Source: Theocolax elegans (lineage: Eukaryota; Arthropoda; Insecta; Hymenoptera; Cerocephalidae). From it: DNA of 64,000 bases. The stretch is taken from the NCBI GenBank assembly GCA_026168455.1, contig CM047426.1, forward strand, positions 45,402,307 to 45,466,306. Direction: 5' to 3'. Both the position numbers and the translations under genes were made by a program. Below, in pieces: positions 53,127 to 64,000 of the stretch; position 1 is the first letter of the stretch, and the number at the start of each line of letters is the position of its first letter. The notes under the pieces were generated by a model. The model did not search any database, had not been told where the DNA came from, and was given only the letters and a program-made list of their open reading frames with translations.

Positions 53127-54066
53127 GACTCTACCTTCATAAAGACAAACGATGCAGCGAGCTTTTCTGGATCTTTAACGAATTGTTGTTTGCACTGATA
53201 ATTTGATTCTTTGTCGTCTAAGCCGATCGGAGGAGGTCCATCTACGTAGAGAAGCTCGTAAGGGAGACTGAGGTAAACGACACTAAAATTATTTAATACT
53301 CTACCAAATTTTTTCTATTTTATAAATATATTTTGTAGTATATTTTCAGATTTTTTATATTAATATACAATAAAAAAGTATACGAAAAAATTTTGAAAAT
53401 ATTTGAAAAACAGTTTTGAAGAAATAAAAATAAATAATAGACGTCATTTTACCCTACATATCCAAGGGTGAATAGGCTTTACACGCGGGGTAAATTGAAC
53501 TTTGAATAGATTGACATTATATTATGTGCATTAAATTGCTGAAAATCAAAAATCGATTGTGAGTAAATAACATTGTCTTATAGGTTGGGTTATTGCGCAA
53601 CTCGTTTCGCGCACGACCTTTTATATTAGTATAACGTTGCATGTTCAGTTTACCCCATTCAACATGCGCCAAAAGCATAAATGAACTAAATTATTTATTT
53701 ATTTATTTATACTTACTAATTATATTGGTATGCAAGCACTTATTAACTTAAGGTCTTTTAAAATAGTTATACATAAAAAGTAGAATAAAAATGTTTAAAT
53801 TATTTTATATTTATCCAAAAATAAAAATATTTAAAAAAACCATTACGGAGTACGTAAAACTAATGATTTAACTGTTACGGATACAATTTGATAATTTATA
53901 TAGCATTTGGCGTTTATTTTATGTATTCACCTGTGTACAATATAAGTGCGTATTGTAATGTTAACTGAATGAAAAATGAATATGGTGGTTGCTATAAGCA
54001 ATTTAAAAAATGAAATTTTTGTGCTCATTCGTGAAGTCGTTGCCAAACTTTTTAGTTGATCGATTC
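53127..54066. other. Non-satellite island 1
   Basis: Unique-looking 0.94 kb between block 1 and the assembly gap. It starts with the exon-like minus-strand ORF (53135-53282); the rest is AT-rich with no recognised element. Confidence 0.5.
53135..53282 (-). other. Exon-like ORF with splice-site-like borders
   Basis: 148 bp open on minus reading VVYLSLPYELLYVDGPPPIG, then LDDKESNYQCKQQFVKDPEK and LAASFVFMK. It is preceded by an acceptor-like AATTTTAG and followed by a donor-like AAG-GTAGAG, with codon phase consistent with an internal exon. Downstream of the donor lies satellite DNA, which would then be intronic. No family recognised. It could equally be a captured gene fragment. Confidence 0.4.
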
Positions 54067-54166
54067 NNNNNNNNNNNNNNNNNNNNNNNNNNNNNNNNNN
54101 NNNNNNNNNNNNNNNNNNNNNNNNNNNNNNNNNNNNNNNNNNNNNNNNNNNNNNNNNNNNNNNNNN
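54067..54166. other. Assembly gap of 100 N
   Basis: Exactly 100 N, the usual placeholder for a gap of unknown size. Unique sequence is on its left and satellite monomers on its right. Confidence 0.98.
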
Positions 54167-57100
54167 AATCATTACCTAGCACGAAACCAAATCGATTGTA
54201 CTTTATTAAGGTAGAGAAGGTTACAAAAAAATTATAAACAATTTCTACCGTACCATTTTGCTGCAGTAGGCCTGTAAATGGACAATTTTAGTCATTCCCA
54301 AGCAATTTCAAAAATTTCGAGGAACAAAAAATTCTTACGGGTTTATAAATCATTTACTAGCACGAAACCAAATCAATGCTACTTACTAAGGTCAAAAAGG
54401 TTACAAAAAAATTATAAACGATTTCTACCGTACCATGTTTCGGCAGTAGGCCTGTAATGGACAATTTTAGTCGTTTCACAAGCAATTTTAAAAATTTCGA
54501 GGAACAAAAAATTCTTACGGGTTTATAAGTGATTTACCTAGCGCGAAACAAAATCGATTGTACTTTACTAAGGTAGAGAAGGTTACAAAAAAAGTATAAA
54601 CGATATCTACCGTACTGTTTTTAAGCAGTGGCCTATGAATGGACATTTTCAGTTGTTTACCAAGAAATTTGAAAAATTTCGAGGAACAAAAAATTCGTAC
54701 GGGTGTATAAATCATTTACCTAGCACGAAACCAAATCGATTGTACTTTATTAAGGTAGAGAAGGTTACAAAAAAATTATAAACAATTTCTACCGTACCAT
54801 TTTGCAGCAGTAGGCCTGTAAATGGACAATTTTAGTCAATTCCCAAGCAATTTCAAAAATTTCGAGGAGCAAAAAATTCTTACGGGTTTATAAATCATTT
54901 ATCTAGCACGAAACCAAATCAATGCTACTTTACTAAGGTAGAGAAGGTTACAAAAAAATTATAAACGATTTCGACCGTTCCATTTTTCTGCAGTGGGCCT
55001 GTAAATGGACAATTTTAGTCGTTTTCCAAGCAATTTTAAAAATTTCGAGGAACAAAAAATTCGAACGGGTTTATAACTCATTTACCTAGCACGAAACGAA
55101 ATCGATTGTACTTTACGAAGGTAGAGAAGGTTACAAAAAAATTATAAACGATTTCTACCGTACCATTTTTAAGCAGTGGGCCTGCAAATGGACATTTTCA
55201 GTCATTTTCCAAGCAATTTGAAAAATTTCGAGGAACAAAAAATTCGTACAGGTTTATAAATGATTTACCTAGCACGAAACCAACTGGATTATACTTTACT
55301 AAGGTAGAGAAGGTACAAAAAAAATTATAAACAATTTTCTACCGTACCATTTTGCAGCCAGTAGGCCTGTAAATGGACAATTTTAGACAATTCCCAAGCA
55401 ATTTCAAAAATTTCTAGGAACAAAAAATTCTCACGGGTTTATAAATCATTTACCTAGCACGAAACCAGGTCGATTGTACTTTACTAAGGTAGAGAAGGTT
55501 ACAAAAAAATTATAAACAATATCTACCGTACCGTTTTTAAGCAGTGGGCCTATACATGGACATTTCAGTCGTTTTCCTAGCAATTTGAAATATATCGAGA
55601 AACAACAAATTCGTACGGGTTTATAAATGATTTACCTAGCACGAAACCAAATCGATTGTACTTCACGAAGGTTGAGAAGGTTACAAAAAAATTAAGAAAG
55701 ATTTCTACCGTACCATTTTTTTGCAGAGGGCCTATAAAGGGGACATTTTCAGTCGTTTTTATAAGCATTTTGAAAAATTTCGAGGATCAAAAAATTCGCA
55801 CGGGTTTTCTAAAATCATTTACCTAGCACAAAACCAAATCGATTGTACTTCACGAAGGTGGAGAAGGTTACAAAAAAATATAAACGATTTCTATTGTAGC
55901 GTTTTTTTGCAGTGTGCCAATAAAGGGACATTTCCGCCGTTTTCCAAGCAACTTTGAAAAATTTGGAGGAACAAAAAATTCGCACGGGTTTATAAATCAT
56001 TTACCTAGCACGAAACCAAATCGATGCTACTTTACTAAGTAAGAAGGTTACAAAAAAAAGTATAAACGATATCTACCGTACTGTTTTTAAGCAGTGGCCT
56101 ATGAAGGGACATTATCAGACGTTTTCCTAGCAATTTGAAAAATTTTCTAGGAACAAAAATTCTCACGGGGTTATAATCATTTACCTAGCACGAAACGAAA
56201 TCGATTGTACTTACGAAGGTAGAGAAGGTTACAAAAAAATTATAAACGATATCTACCGTACCATTTTTCTGCAGTTGTCCTGTAAATGGACAATTTTAGT
56301 CGTTTTCCAAGCAATTTTAAAAATTTCGAGGAACAAAAAATTCGTACGGGTGTATAAATCATTTACCTAGCACGAAACCAAATCGATTGTACTTTATTAA
56401 GGTAGAGAAGGTTACAAAAAAATTATAAACAATTTCTACCCTACCATTTTGCTGCAGTAGGCCTGTAAATGGACAATTTTAGTCAATTCCCAAGCAATTT
56501 CAAAAATTTCGAGGAGCAAAAAATTCTTACGGGTTTATAAATCATTTATCTAGCACGAAACCAAATCAATGCTACTTTACTAAGGTCAAAAAGGTTACAA
56601 AAAAATTATAAACGATTTCTACCGTACCATGTTTCGGCAGTAGGCCTGTAAATGGACAATTTTAGTCGTTTCACAAGCAATTTTAAAAATTTCGAGGAAC
56701 AAAAAATTCGTACGGTTTTATAAATCATTTACCTAGCATGAAACCTAATCGATTGTACTTTAATAAGGTAGAGAAGGTTACAAAAAAATTATAAACGATT
56801 TCTACCGTACCATTTTTCAGCAGTAGGCCTATAATGGACAATTTTAGTCGTTTTCCAAGCAATTTTAAATGTTACGAGGAACAAAAAATTCGTACGGTTT
56901 TATAAATCATTTACCTAGCATGAAACCTAATCGATTGTACTTTAATAAGGTAGAGAAGGTTACAAAAAAATTATAAACGATTTCTACCGTACCATGTTTC
57001 GGCAGTAGGCCTGTAAATGGACAATTTTAGTCGTTTCACAAGCAATTTTAAAAATTTCGAGGAACAAAAAATTCGTACGGTTTATAAATCATTTACCTAG

Positions 57101-60100
57101 CACGAACCTAATCGATTGTACTTTATAAGGTAGAGAAGGTTACAAAAAAAATTATAAACGATTTCTACCTGTACCATTTTTCTGCAGTGGGACTATAAAG
57201 GGACAATTCTAGTCGTTTTCCAAGCAATTTGAATACATCTAAGGAACAAAAAATTCGCACGGGTTTATAAATCATTTACCTAGCACAAAACCAAATAGAT
57301 TGTACTTTACTAAGGTAGAGAAGGTTACAAAAAAATTATAAACGATCTCTACCGTACCATTTTTCTGCAGTGGGCCTGTAAATGGACAATTTTAGTCGTT
57401 TTCCAAGCAATTTTAAAAATTACGAGGAACAAAACATTCGTACGGGATTATAAATCATTTACCTAGCACGAAACCTAATCGATTGTACTTTAATAAGGTA
57501 GAGCAGGTTACAAAAAAAATTATAAACGATTTCTACCGTACCATTTTTCTGAAGTGGGGCTATAAAGGGACAATTCTTGTCGTTTTCCAAGCAATTTGAA
57601 TACATCCAAGGAACAAAAAATTCGCACGGGTTTATAAATCATTTACCTAGCACGAAACCAAATCGATTGTACTTTACTAAGGTAGAGAAGGTTACAAAAA
57701 AATTAAGAATGATTTCTACCGTATCATTTTTTTGCAATGCGCCTATAAATGGACATTTTCAGTCGTTTTCCTAGCAATTTTAAAAATTTCGAGGAACAAA
57801 AAATTCGAACGGGTTTATAACTCATTTACCTAGCACGAAACCTAATCGATTGTACTTAAATAAGGTAGAGCAGGTTATAAAAAAAATTAGAAACGATTTC
57901 TACCGTACCTTTTTTCTGCAGTGGGAATATAAAGGGACAATTCTATTCGTTTTCCAAGCAATTTGAATACATCTAAGGAACAAAAAATTCGCACGGGTTT
58001 ATAAATCATTTACCTAGCACGAAACCAAATCGATTGTACTTTACTAAGGTAGAGAAGGTTACAAAAAAATTATAAACGATATCTACCACACCGTTATTAA
58101 GCAGTGGGCCTATAAATGGACATTTTCAGTCGTTTTCCAAGCATTTTGAAAAATTTCGAGGAACAAAAAATTCGCACGGGTTTATACCTGATTTACCTAG
58201 CACGCAACCAAATAGATTGTACTTTACTAAGGTAGAGAAGGTTACAAAAAAATTATAAACGATATCTACCGTACCATTTTTCTGCAGTGGGCCTGTAAAT
58301 GGACAATTTTAGTCGTTTTCCTAGCAATTTGAAAAATATCAAGGAACAACAAATTCGTACGGGTTTATAAATGATTTACCTAGCAGGAAACCAAATAGAT
58401 TGTACTTTACTAAGGTAGAGAATGTTACAAAAAAATTAAGAAAGATTTCTACCGTACCATTTTTCTGCAGTGGGCCTGTAAATGGACAATTTTAGTCGTT
58501 TTCCATGCAATGTTAAAAATTTAGAGGAACAAAATAATCGTACGGGTTTATAAATCATTTACCTAGCATGAAACCTAATCGATTGTACTTTAATAAGGTA
58601 GAGAAGGTTACAAAAAAATTATAAACGATTTCTACCGTACCATTTTTCAGCAGTAGGCCTATAAAGGGACAATTCTAGTCGTTTTCCAAGCAATTTTAAA
58701 TGTTCCGAGGAACAAAAAATTCGCACGGGTTTATAACTGATTTACCTAGCACGCAACCAAATAGATTGTACTTTACTAAGGTAGAGAAGGTTACAAAAAA
58801 ATTATAAACGATCTCTACCGTACCATTTCCTGCAGTGGGACTATAAAGGGACAATTCTAGTCGTTTTCCAAGCAATTTGAATACATCTAAGGAACAAAAA
58901 ATTCGCACGGGTTTATAAATCATTTACCTAGCACGAAACCAAATAGATTGTACTTTACTAAGGTAGAGAAGGTTACAAAAAAATTAAGAAAGATTTCTAC
59001 CGTACCATTTTTTTGCAGAGGGCCTATAATGGGACATTTTCAGTCGTTTTTATAAGCATTTTGAAAAATTTCGAGGAACAAAAAATTCGCACGGGTTTAT
59101 ACCTGATTTACCTAGCACGCAACCAAATAGATTGTACTTTACTAAGGTAGAGAAGGTTACAAAAAAATTATAAACGATATCTACCGTACCATTTTTCTGC
59201 AGTGGGCCTGTAAATGGCAATTTTAGTCGTTTTCCTAGCAATTTGAAAAATATCAAGGAACAACAAATTCGTACGGGTTATAAATGATTTACCTATGCAG
59301 GAAACCAAATGGATTGTACTTTACTAAGGTAGAGAATGTTACAAAAAAATTAAGAAAGATTTTCTACCGTACCATTTTCTGCAGTGGGCCTGTAAATGGA
59401 CAATTTTAGTCGTTTTCCATGCAATGTTAAAAATTTAGAGGAACAAAATAATCGTACGGGTTTATAAATCATTTACCTAGCATGAAACCTAATCGATTGT
59501 ACTTTAATAAGGTAGAGAAGGTTACAAAAAAATTATAAACGATTTCTACCGTACCATTTTTCAGCAGTAGGGCCTATAAAGGGACAATTCTAGTCGTTTT
59601 CCAAGCAATTTAAATGTTCCGAGGAACAAAAAATTCGCACGGGTTTATAACTGATTACCTAGCACGCAACCAAATAGATTGTACTTTACTAAGGTAGAGA
59701 AGGTTACAAAAAAATTATAAACGATCTCTACCGTACCATTTCCTGCAGTGGGACTATAAAGGGACAATTCTAGTCGTTTCCAAGCAATTTGAATACATCT
59801 AAGGAACAAAAAATTCGCACGGGTTTTAAATCATTTACCTAGCACGAAACCAAATAGATTGTACTTTACTAAGGTAGAGAAGGTTACAAAAAAATTAAGA
59901 AAGATTTCTACCGTACCATTTTTTTGCAGAGGGCCTATAATGGGACATTTTCAGTCGTTTTTATAAGCATTTTGAAAAATTTCGAGGATCAAAAAATTCG
60001 CACGGGTTTATAAATCATTTACCTAGCACAAAACCAAATCGATTGTACTTCACGAAGGTGGAGAAGGTTACAAAAAAATATAAATGATTTCTATTGTAGC

Positions 60101-61106
60101 GTTTTTTTGCAGTGTGCCAATAAAGGGACATTTCCGCCGTTTTCCAAGCAACTTTGAAAAATTTGGAGGAACAAAAAATTCGCACGGGTTTATAAATCAT
60201 TTACCTAGCACGAAACCAAATCGATGCTACTTTACTAAGGTAGAGAAGGTTACAAAAAAAGTATAAACGATATCTACCGTACTGTTTTTAAGCAGTGGGC
60301 CTATGAAGGGACATTATCAGACGTTTTCCTAGCAATTTGAAAAATTTCTAGGAACAAAAAATTCTCACGGGTTTATAAATCATTTACCTAGCACGAAACG
60401 AAATCGATTGTACTTTACGAAGGTAGAGAAGGTTACAAAAAAATTATAAACAATATCTACCGTACCATTTTTCTGCAGTTGTCCTGTAAATGGACAATTT
60501 TAGTCGTTTTCCAAGCAATTTTAAAAATTTCGAGGAACAAAAAATTCGTACGGGTGTATAAATCATTTACCTAGCACGAAACCAAATCGATTGTACTTTA
60601 TTAAGGTAGAGAAGGTTACAAAAAAATTATAAACAATTTCTACCGTACCATTTTGCTGCAGTAGGCCTGTAAATGGACAATTTTAGTCAATTCCCAAGCA
60701 ATTTCAAAAATTTCGAGGAACAAAAAATTCTTACGGGTTTATAAATCATTTATCTAGCACGAAACCAAATCAATGCTACTTTACTAAGGTCAAAAAGGTT
60801 ACAAAAAAATTATAAACGATTTCTACCGTACCATGTTTCGGCAGTAGGCCTGTAAATGGACAATTTTAGTCGTTTTCACAAGCAATTTTAAAAATTACGA
60901 GGAACAAAAAATTCGTAGCCGTTTATAAATCATTTACCCTAGCACGAACCAAATCGATTGTACTTTACTAAGGTAGCAGAAGGTTACCAAAAAATTAAGA
61001 ATGATTTCTACCGTATCATTTTTTTGCAATGGGCCTATAAATGGACATTTCAGTCGTTTTCCTAGCAATTTGAATAATTTCGAGGAACAGAAAATTCGTA
61101 CGGGTT
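54167..61106. repeat. 182-bp satellite array, block 2 (about 38 monomers)
   Basis: Same monomer and orientation as block 1. Higher-order structure is visible: a five-monomer unit of about 915 bp occurs twice in a row (about 58130-59045 and 59045-59960), recognisable by TTTATACCTGATTTACC at 58181 and 59096 and TTATAACTGA at 58731 and 59645. A further segment of about 0.9 kb at 55.8-56.7 kb recurs at 60.0-60.9 kb (offset 4,200). Several monomers carry single-base deletions. Confidence 0.95.
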
Positions 61107-62526
61107 ATGAGCAATCACAGAACCTTTAATTTTGTAGGAAGCGGGTAATATAGTAGTAATAAGCAGACCTTGCAACAGTATAACAACGGTTTCTGGTAGA
61201 AAAAAGTAATTCGCTGAAGGGTCCTTATCATTTTTTTAAAGCTGTTTCATTAGCTTTTTGTTAGAGGCTTCATAAAGTTGCATTTTTGCAAATTTGACGA
61301 TGGAAGTAGTACTCATCTTCTATTTTTTAAGCTTATATAAATTATAATTCTTCACCAAATGTTACAGAAATTTTTTGACAACCTACACCACTATCCTATT
61401 AAACTAAAAGTGTTAGAATAGTGTGCCTTCATGATACAGAAAAATAAAAATCGCAACTCTTGAGGAAGTCAGTTTTTGTAAATTTAGGAAATTTTAGAAT
61501 TTTGATATTATACAAAGATAAGTTTTGTTTATAGCTATTGTGACTAATATTGCTTTTTTCGATTTGCAATAAGGATTCTTATTCTTTTTTGTGCTTAGCT
61601 GTGCCTCTTTCTTTACAAGCAATTCTACCTTAAACTTTTCAATATCTCGTGCCCCTATCTTCCAAATTTTCATTTTCGCATGGCACACTCGACATTCACA
61701 AAAAAAGCATATATAAACTATATCTCTTTACTTTTTAGTAGATATTGAGTCATCTACGTAAAACCTCAATTGAATTTTTTGTTAATTTAGATAATATAAG
61801 CTGTATAAAAGTATAAAATTTTATACCGTTGAAACCGAAGTCCAAATTGACTATACGAAATAGGTTTTTCACAGAAAAGCTAATATAAATACGCACACAC
61901 ACACACACACACACACCACCACACCCAACACACACACACACACACACACACACCTCACCCCGCGCGCGCGCACAACATACCACACAATCATTCAGTCAAG
62001 TAGTTTGTTTACCATTAAAGAGAAGTATGCGAAAGAAAATTATTTATCCTGTAATGAATGTTTCAAATAATTGCCATGTACTCATTACCAATTGAAACCT
62101 TCAAGTTGGAAGATTTATGGAGCAAAAAATGAAATTCTGTTACAAGTACTCAAACAAAAAAAACCATTGTTACTAGGAAAAGAAAATTACAGTACTGTAA
62201 CGGCACGTTGACAACATCCTTTTATATGAAAAATTGTTGTTAGAATTTTAATTTTTGTTAAATAAGACTTAATTGTTGTTATATTCATAAATATAGAATA
62301 AAAAATGTTCTGTTTATTTACGAAGTGTTTTTTTATAATTTACCCTATGATACCCCTCATTAATATTTAATCGTTAATTTCTTAGATAAGTCTTGAAAGA
62401 ATAGGGGCCCTCATATTTTCCCTACTATTTAACCTCTAAAGAAGTAGAAATCTCCATTAAAAGCAATGTGCCTCCCAAAAAAAAAAAAAATTTTTCAAAT
62501 GAAAATCAAAGGTTCCGTGGATTTGC
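61107..62526. other. Non-satellite island 2
   Basis: 1.4 kb of AT-rich DNA between satellite blocks. It contains a CA/CG microsatellite at about 61893-61972 and minus-strand frames without recognised homology: one at 61494-61688, and one near 61107-61230 reading FFLPETVVILLQGLLITTIL. No element borders seen. Confidence 0.5.
61893..61972. repeat. CA/CG microsatellite
   Basis: CACACA runs with CCACCACACCC interruptions, ending in a CGCGCGCGCG run; potential Z-DNA-forming sequence. Confidence 0.85.
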
Positions 62527-64000
62527 TCTTATAAATCATTTCCAAGCACGAACCTATCGATTGTACTAAATAAGGTAGAGCAGGTTATAAAAAAATTAGA
62601 ACGATTTCTACCGTACCATTTTTCTGCAGTGGGAATATAAAGGGACAATCTATTCGTTTTCCAAGCATTTGTACATCTAAGGAACAAAAAATTCGCACGG
62701 GTTTATAAATCATTTACCTAGCACTAAACCAAATCGATTGTACTTTACTAAGGTAGAGAAGGTTACAAAAAATTATAAACGATCTCTACCGTACATTTTT
62801 AATGCAGTGGGCCTATAAATGGACATTTTCAGTCGTTTTCCTAGCAACTTTGAATAATTTCGAGGAACAGAAAATTCGTACGGGTTTATACATCATTTAC
62901 CTAGCACGAACCTAAATCGATTGTACTTTAATAAGGTAGAGCAGGTTACAAAAAAAATTATAAACGATTTCTACCGTACCATTTTTTCTGCAGTGGGAAT
63001 ATAAAGGACAATTCTATTCGTTTTCCAAGCAATTTGAACACATCTAAGGAACAAAAATTCGCACGGGTTTATAAATATTTACCTAGCACGAAACCAAATC
63101 GATTGTACTTTACTAAGGTAGAGAAGGTTACAAAAAAATTATAAACGATTCTACCGTACATTTTTATGCAGTAGGGCCTATAAGGGACAATTTCAGTCGT
63201 TTTCCATAGCAATTTTGAAAATTTAGGGACAAAAATTCGTACGGTTTATAAATCATTTACCTAGCACGAAACCAAATCGATTCTACTTTATAAGGTAGGA
63301 AAGGTTACAAAACAATTATAAACGATTTCTACCGTACCATTTTTCAGCAGTGGGCCTGTAAATGGACAATTTTAGGTCGTTTCACAAGCAATTTTAAAAA
63401 TTACGAGGAACCAAAAATTCGTACGGTTTATAAATCATTTACCTGCACAACGAACCAAATCAATGCTACTTTACTAAGGTCAAAAAGGTTACAAAAAAAT
63501 TATAAACGATTTCTATCTACCGTACCATGTTTCGGCAGTAGGCCTGTAAATGGACAATTTTAGTCGTTTCACAAGCAATTTTAAAAATTACGAGGAACAA
63601 AAAATTCGTACGCGTTTATAAATCATTTACCTAGCACGAAACCAAATCGATTGTACTTTACTAAGGTAGAGAAGGTTACAAAAAAATTAAGAATGATTTC
63701 TACCGTATCATTTTTTTGCAATGGGCCTATAAATGGACATTTTCAGTCGTTTTCCTAGCAATTTGAATAATTTCGAGGAACAGAAATTCGTACGGGTTTA
63801 TAAATCATTTACCAAGCACGAAACCTAATCGATTGTACTTAATAAGGTAGAGCAGGTTATAAAAAAAATTAGAAACGATTTCTACCGTACCATTTTTCTG
63901 CAGTGGGAATATAAAGGGACAATTCTATTCGTTTTCCAAGCAATTTGAATACATCTAAGGAACAAAAAATTCTCACGGGTTTATAAATCATTTACCTAGC
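62527..64000. repeat. 182-bp satellite array, block 3 (about 8 monomers, continues past the window)
   Basis: Same satellite as blocks 1 and 2. The first monomers (62.53-63.45 kb) have many single-base deletions, especially in A or T runs, compared with the consensus; later ones are clean. The array runs off the right edge. Confidence 0.95.

Noticed and set aside
54010..54237. ORFs spanning the N gap on both strands
   Set aside because: They are translated through 100 N and so are artefacts.
61750..61983. 77-codon ORF with Cys-Val repeats
   Set aside because: Product of the CA/CG microsatellite.
49391..64000. Many 60-80 codon ORFs in the satellite on both strands
   Set aside because: They are reading frames of the 182-bp repeat and recur with its period; no gene.

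Overview
This window looks like nuclear, heterochromatin-like DNA from an arthropod, most likely a hymenopteran insect such as an ant or wasp. It is AT-rich, has no bacterial gene organisation, and is full of insect-type transposons: APE-type LINEs, R1-clade LINEs, Ty3/Gypsy, a Polinton/Maverick, a Kolobok-like DNA transposon, foldback elements and a Helitron-like end. The right third is a tandem satellite. I see no convincing intact host gene. Almost everything recognisable is a mobile element, mostly broken by frameshifts, deletions and nested insertions. The species and clade names are inference from family knowledge; no search was run.

Layout. 1-6.43 kb: a LINE on + (CR1-like group) with an intact reverse transcriptase ORF, whose endonuclease is split by a 1.28 kb foldback element. 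6.4-9.4 kb: spacer with a 59-bp tandem repeat, a 140-bp TTAA-flanked MITE, an orphan 3' end of the same LINE family and a 34-bp minisatellite. 9.4-20.1 kb: a second LINE copy of that family, invaded by a Gypsy-type LTR (itself invaded by a palindromic foldback element), a Kolobok-like transposon and a 5S-derived SINE. 20.1-25.3 kb: two R1-clade LINE copies on the minus strand. 25.3-34.1 kb: a decayed, internally inverted Polinton (DNA polymerase B, packaging ATPase, capsid remnant, other ORFs), invaded by a solo LTR and a second copy of the 5S SINE. 34.1-37.6 kb: a third copy of the LINE family on minus. 38.6-40.2 kb: a second palindromic foldback element. 40.3-49.2 kb: LTR fragments and a broken Gypsy pol on minus, interleaved with AT-rich DNA, a 73-bp tandem repeat and a Helitron-like element. 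49.4-64.0 kb: about 65 monomers of a 182-bp satellite with local higher-order structure, a 100-N gap and two non-satellite islands, one holding an exon-like ORF.

How the parts relate. The three LINE copies share ORF1 (PHD-like zinc finger plus coiled coil), ORF2 (APE endonuclease plus RT) and, for copies 1 and 3 and the orphan end, a conserved 3' hairpin followed by AATAAA and a short microsatellite tail. Target-site duplications can be read directly for the solo LTR (AATG), the LTR in LINE copy 2 (AGGT), the Kolobok-like element (TTAA), the MITE (TTAA) and the SINE (17 bp in one copy). These give a relative order of insertions. The least usual items are the 5S-headed SINE family, the long-armed palindromic elements, the split Polinton polymerase, and the exon-like island whose predicted intron would be satellite DNA.
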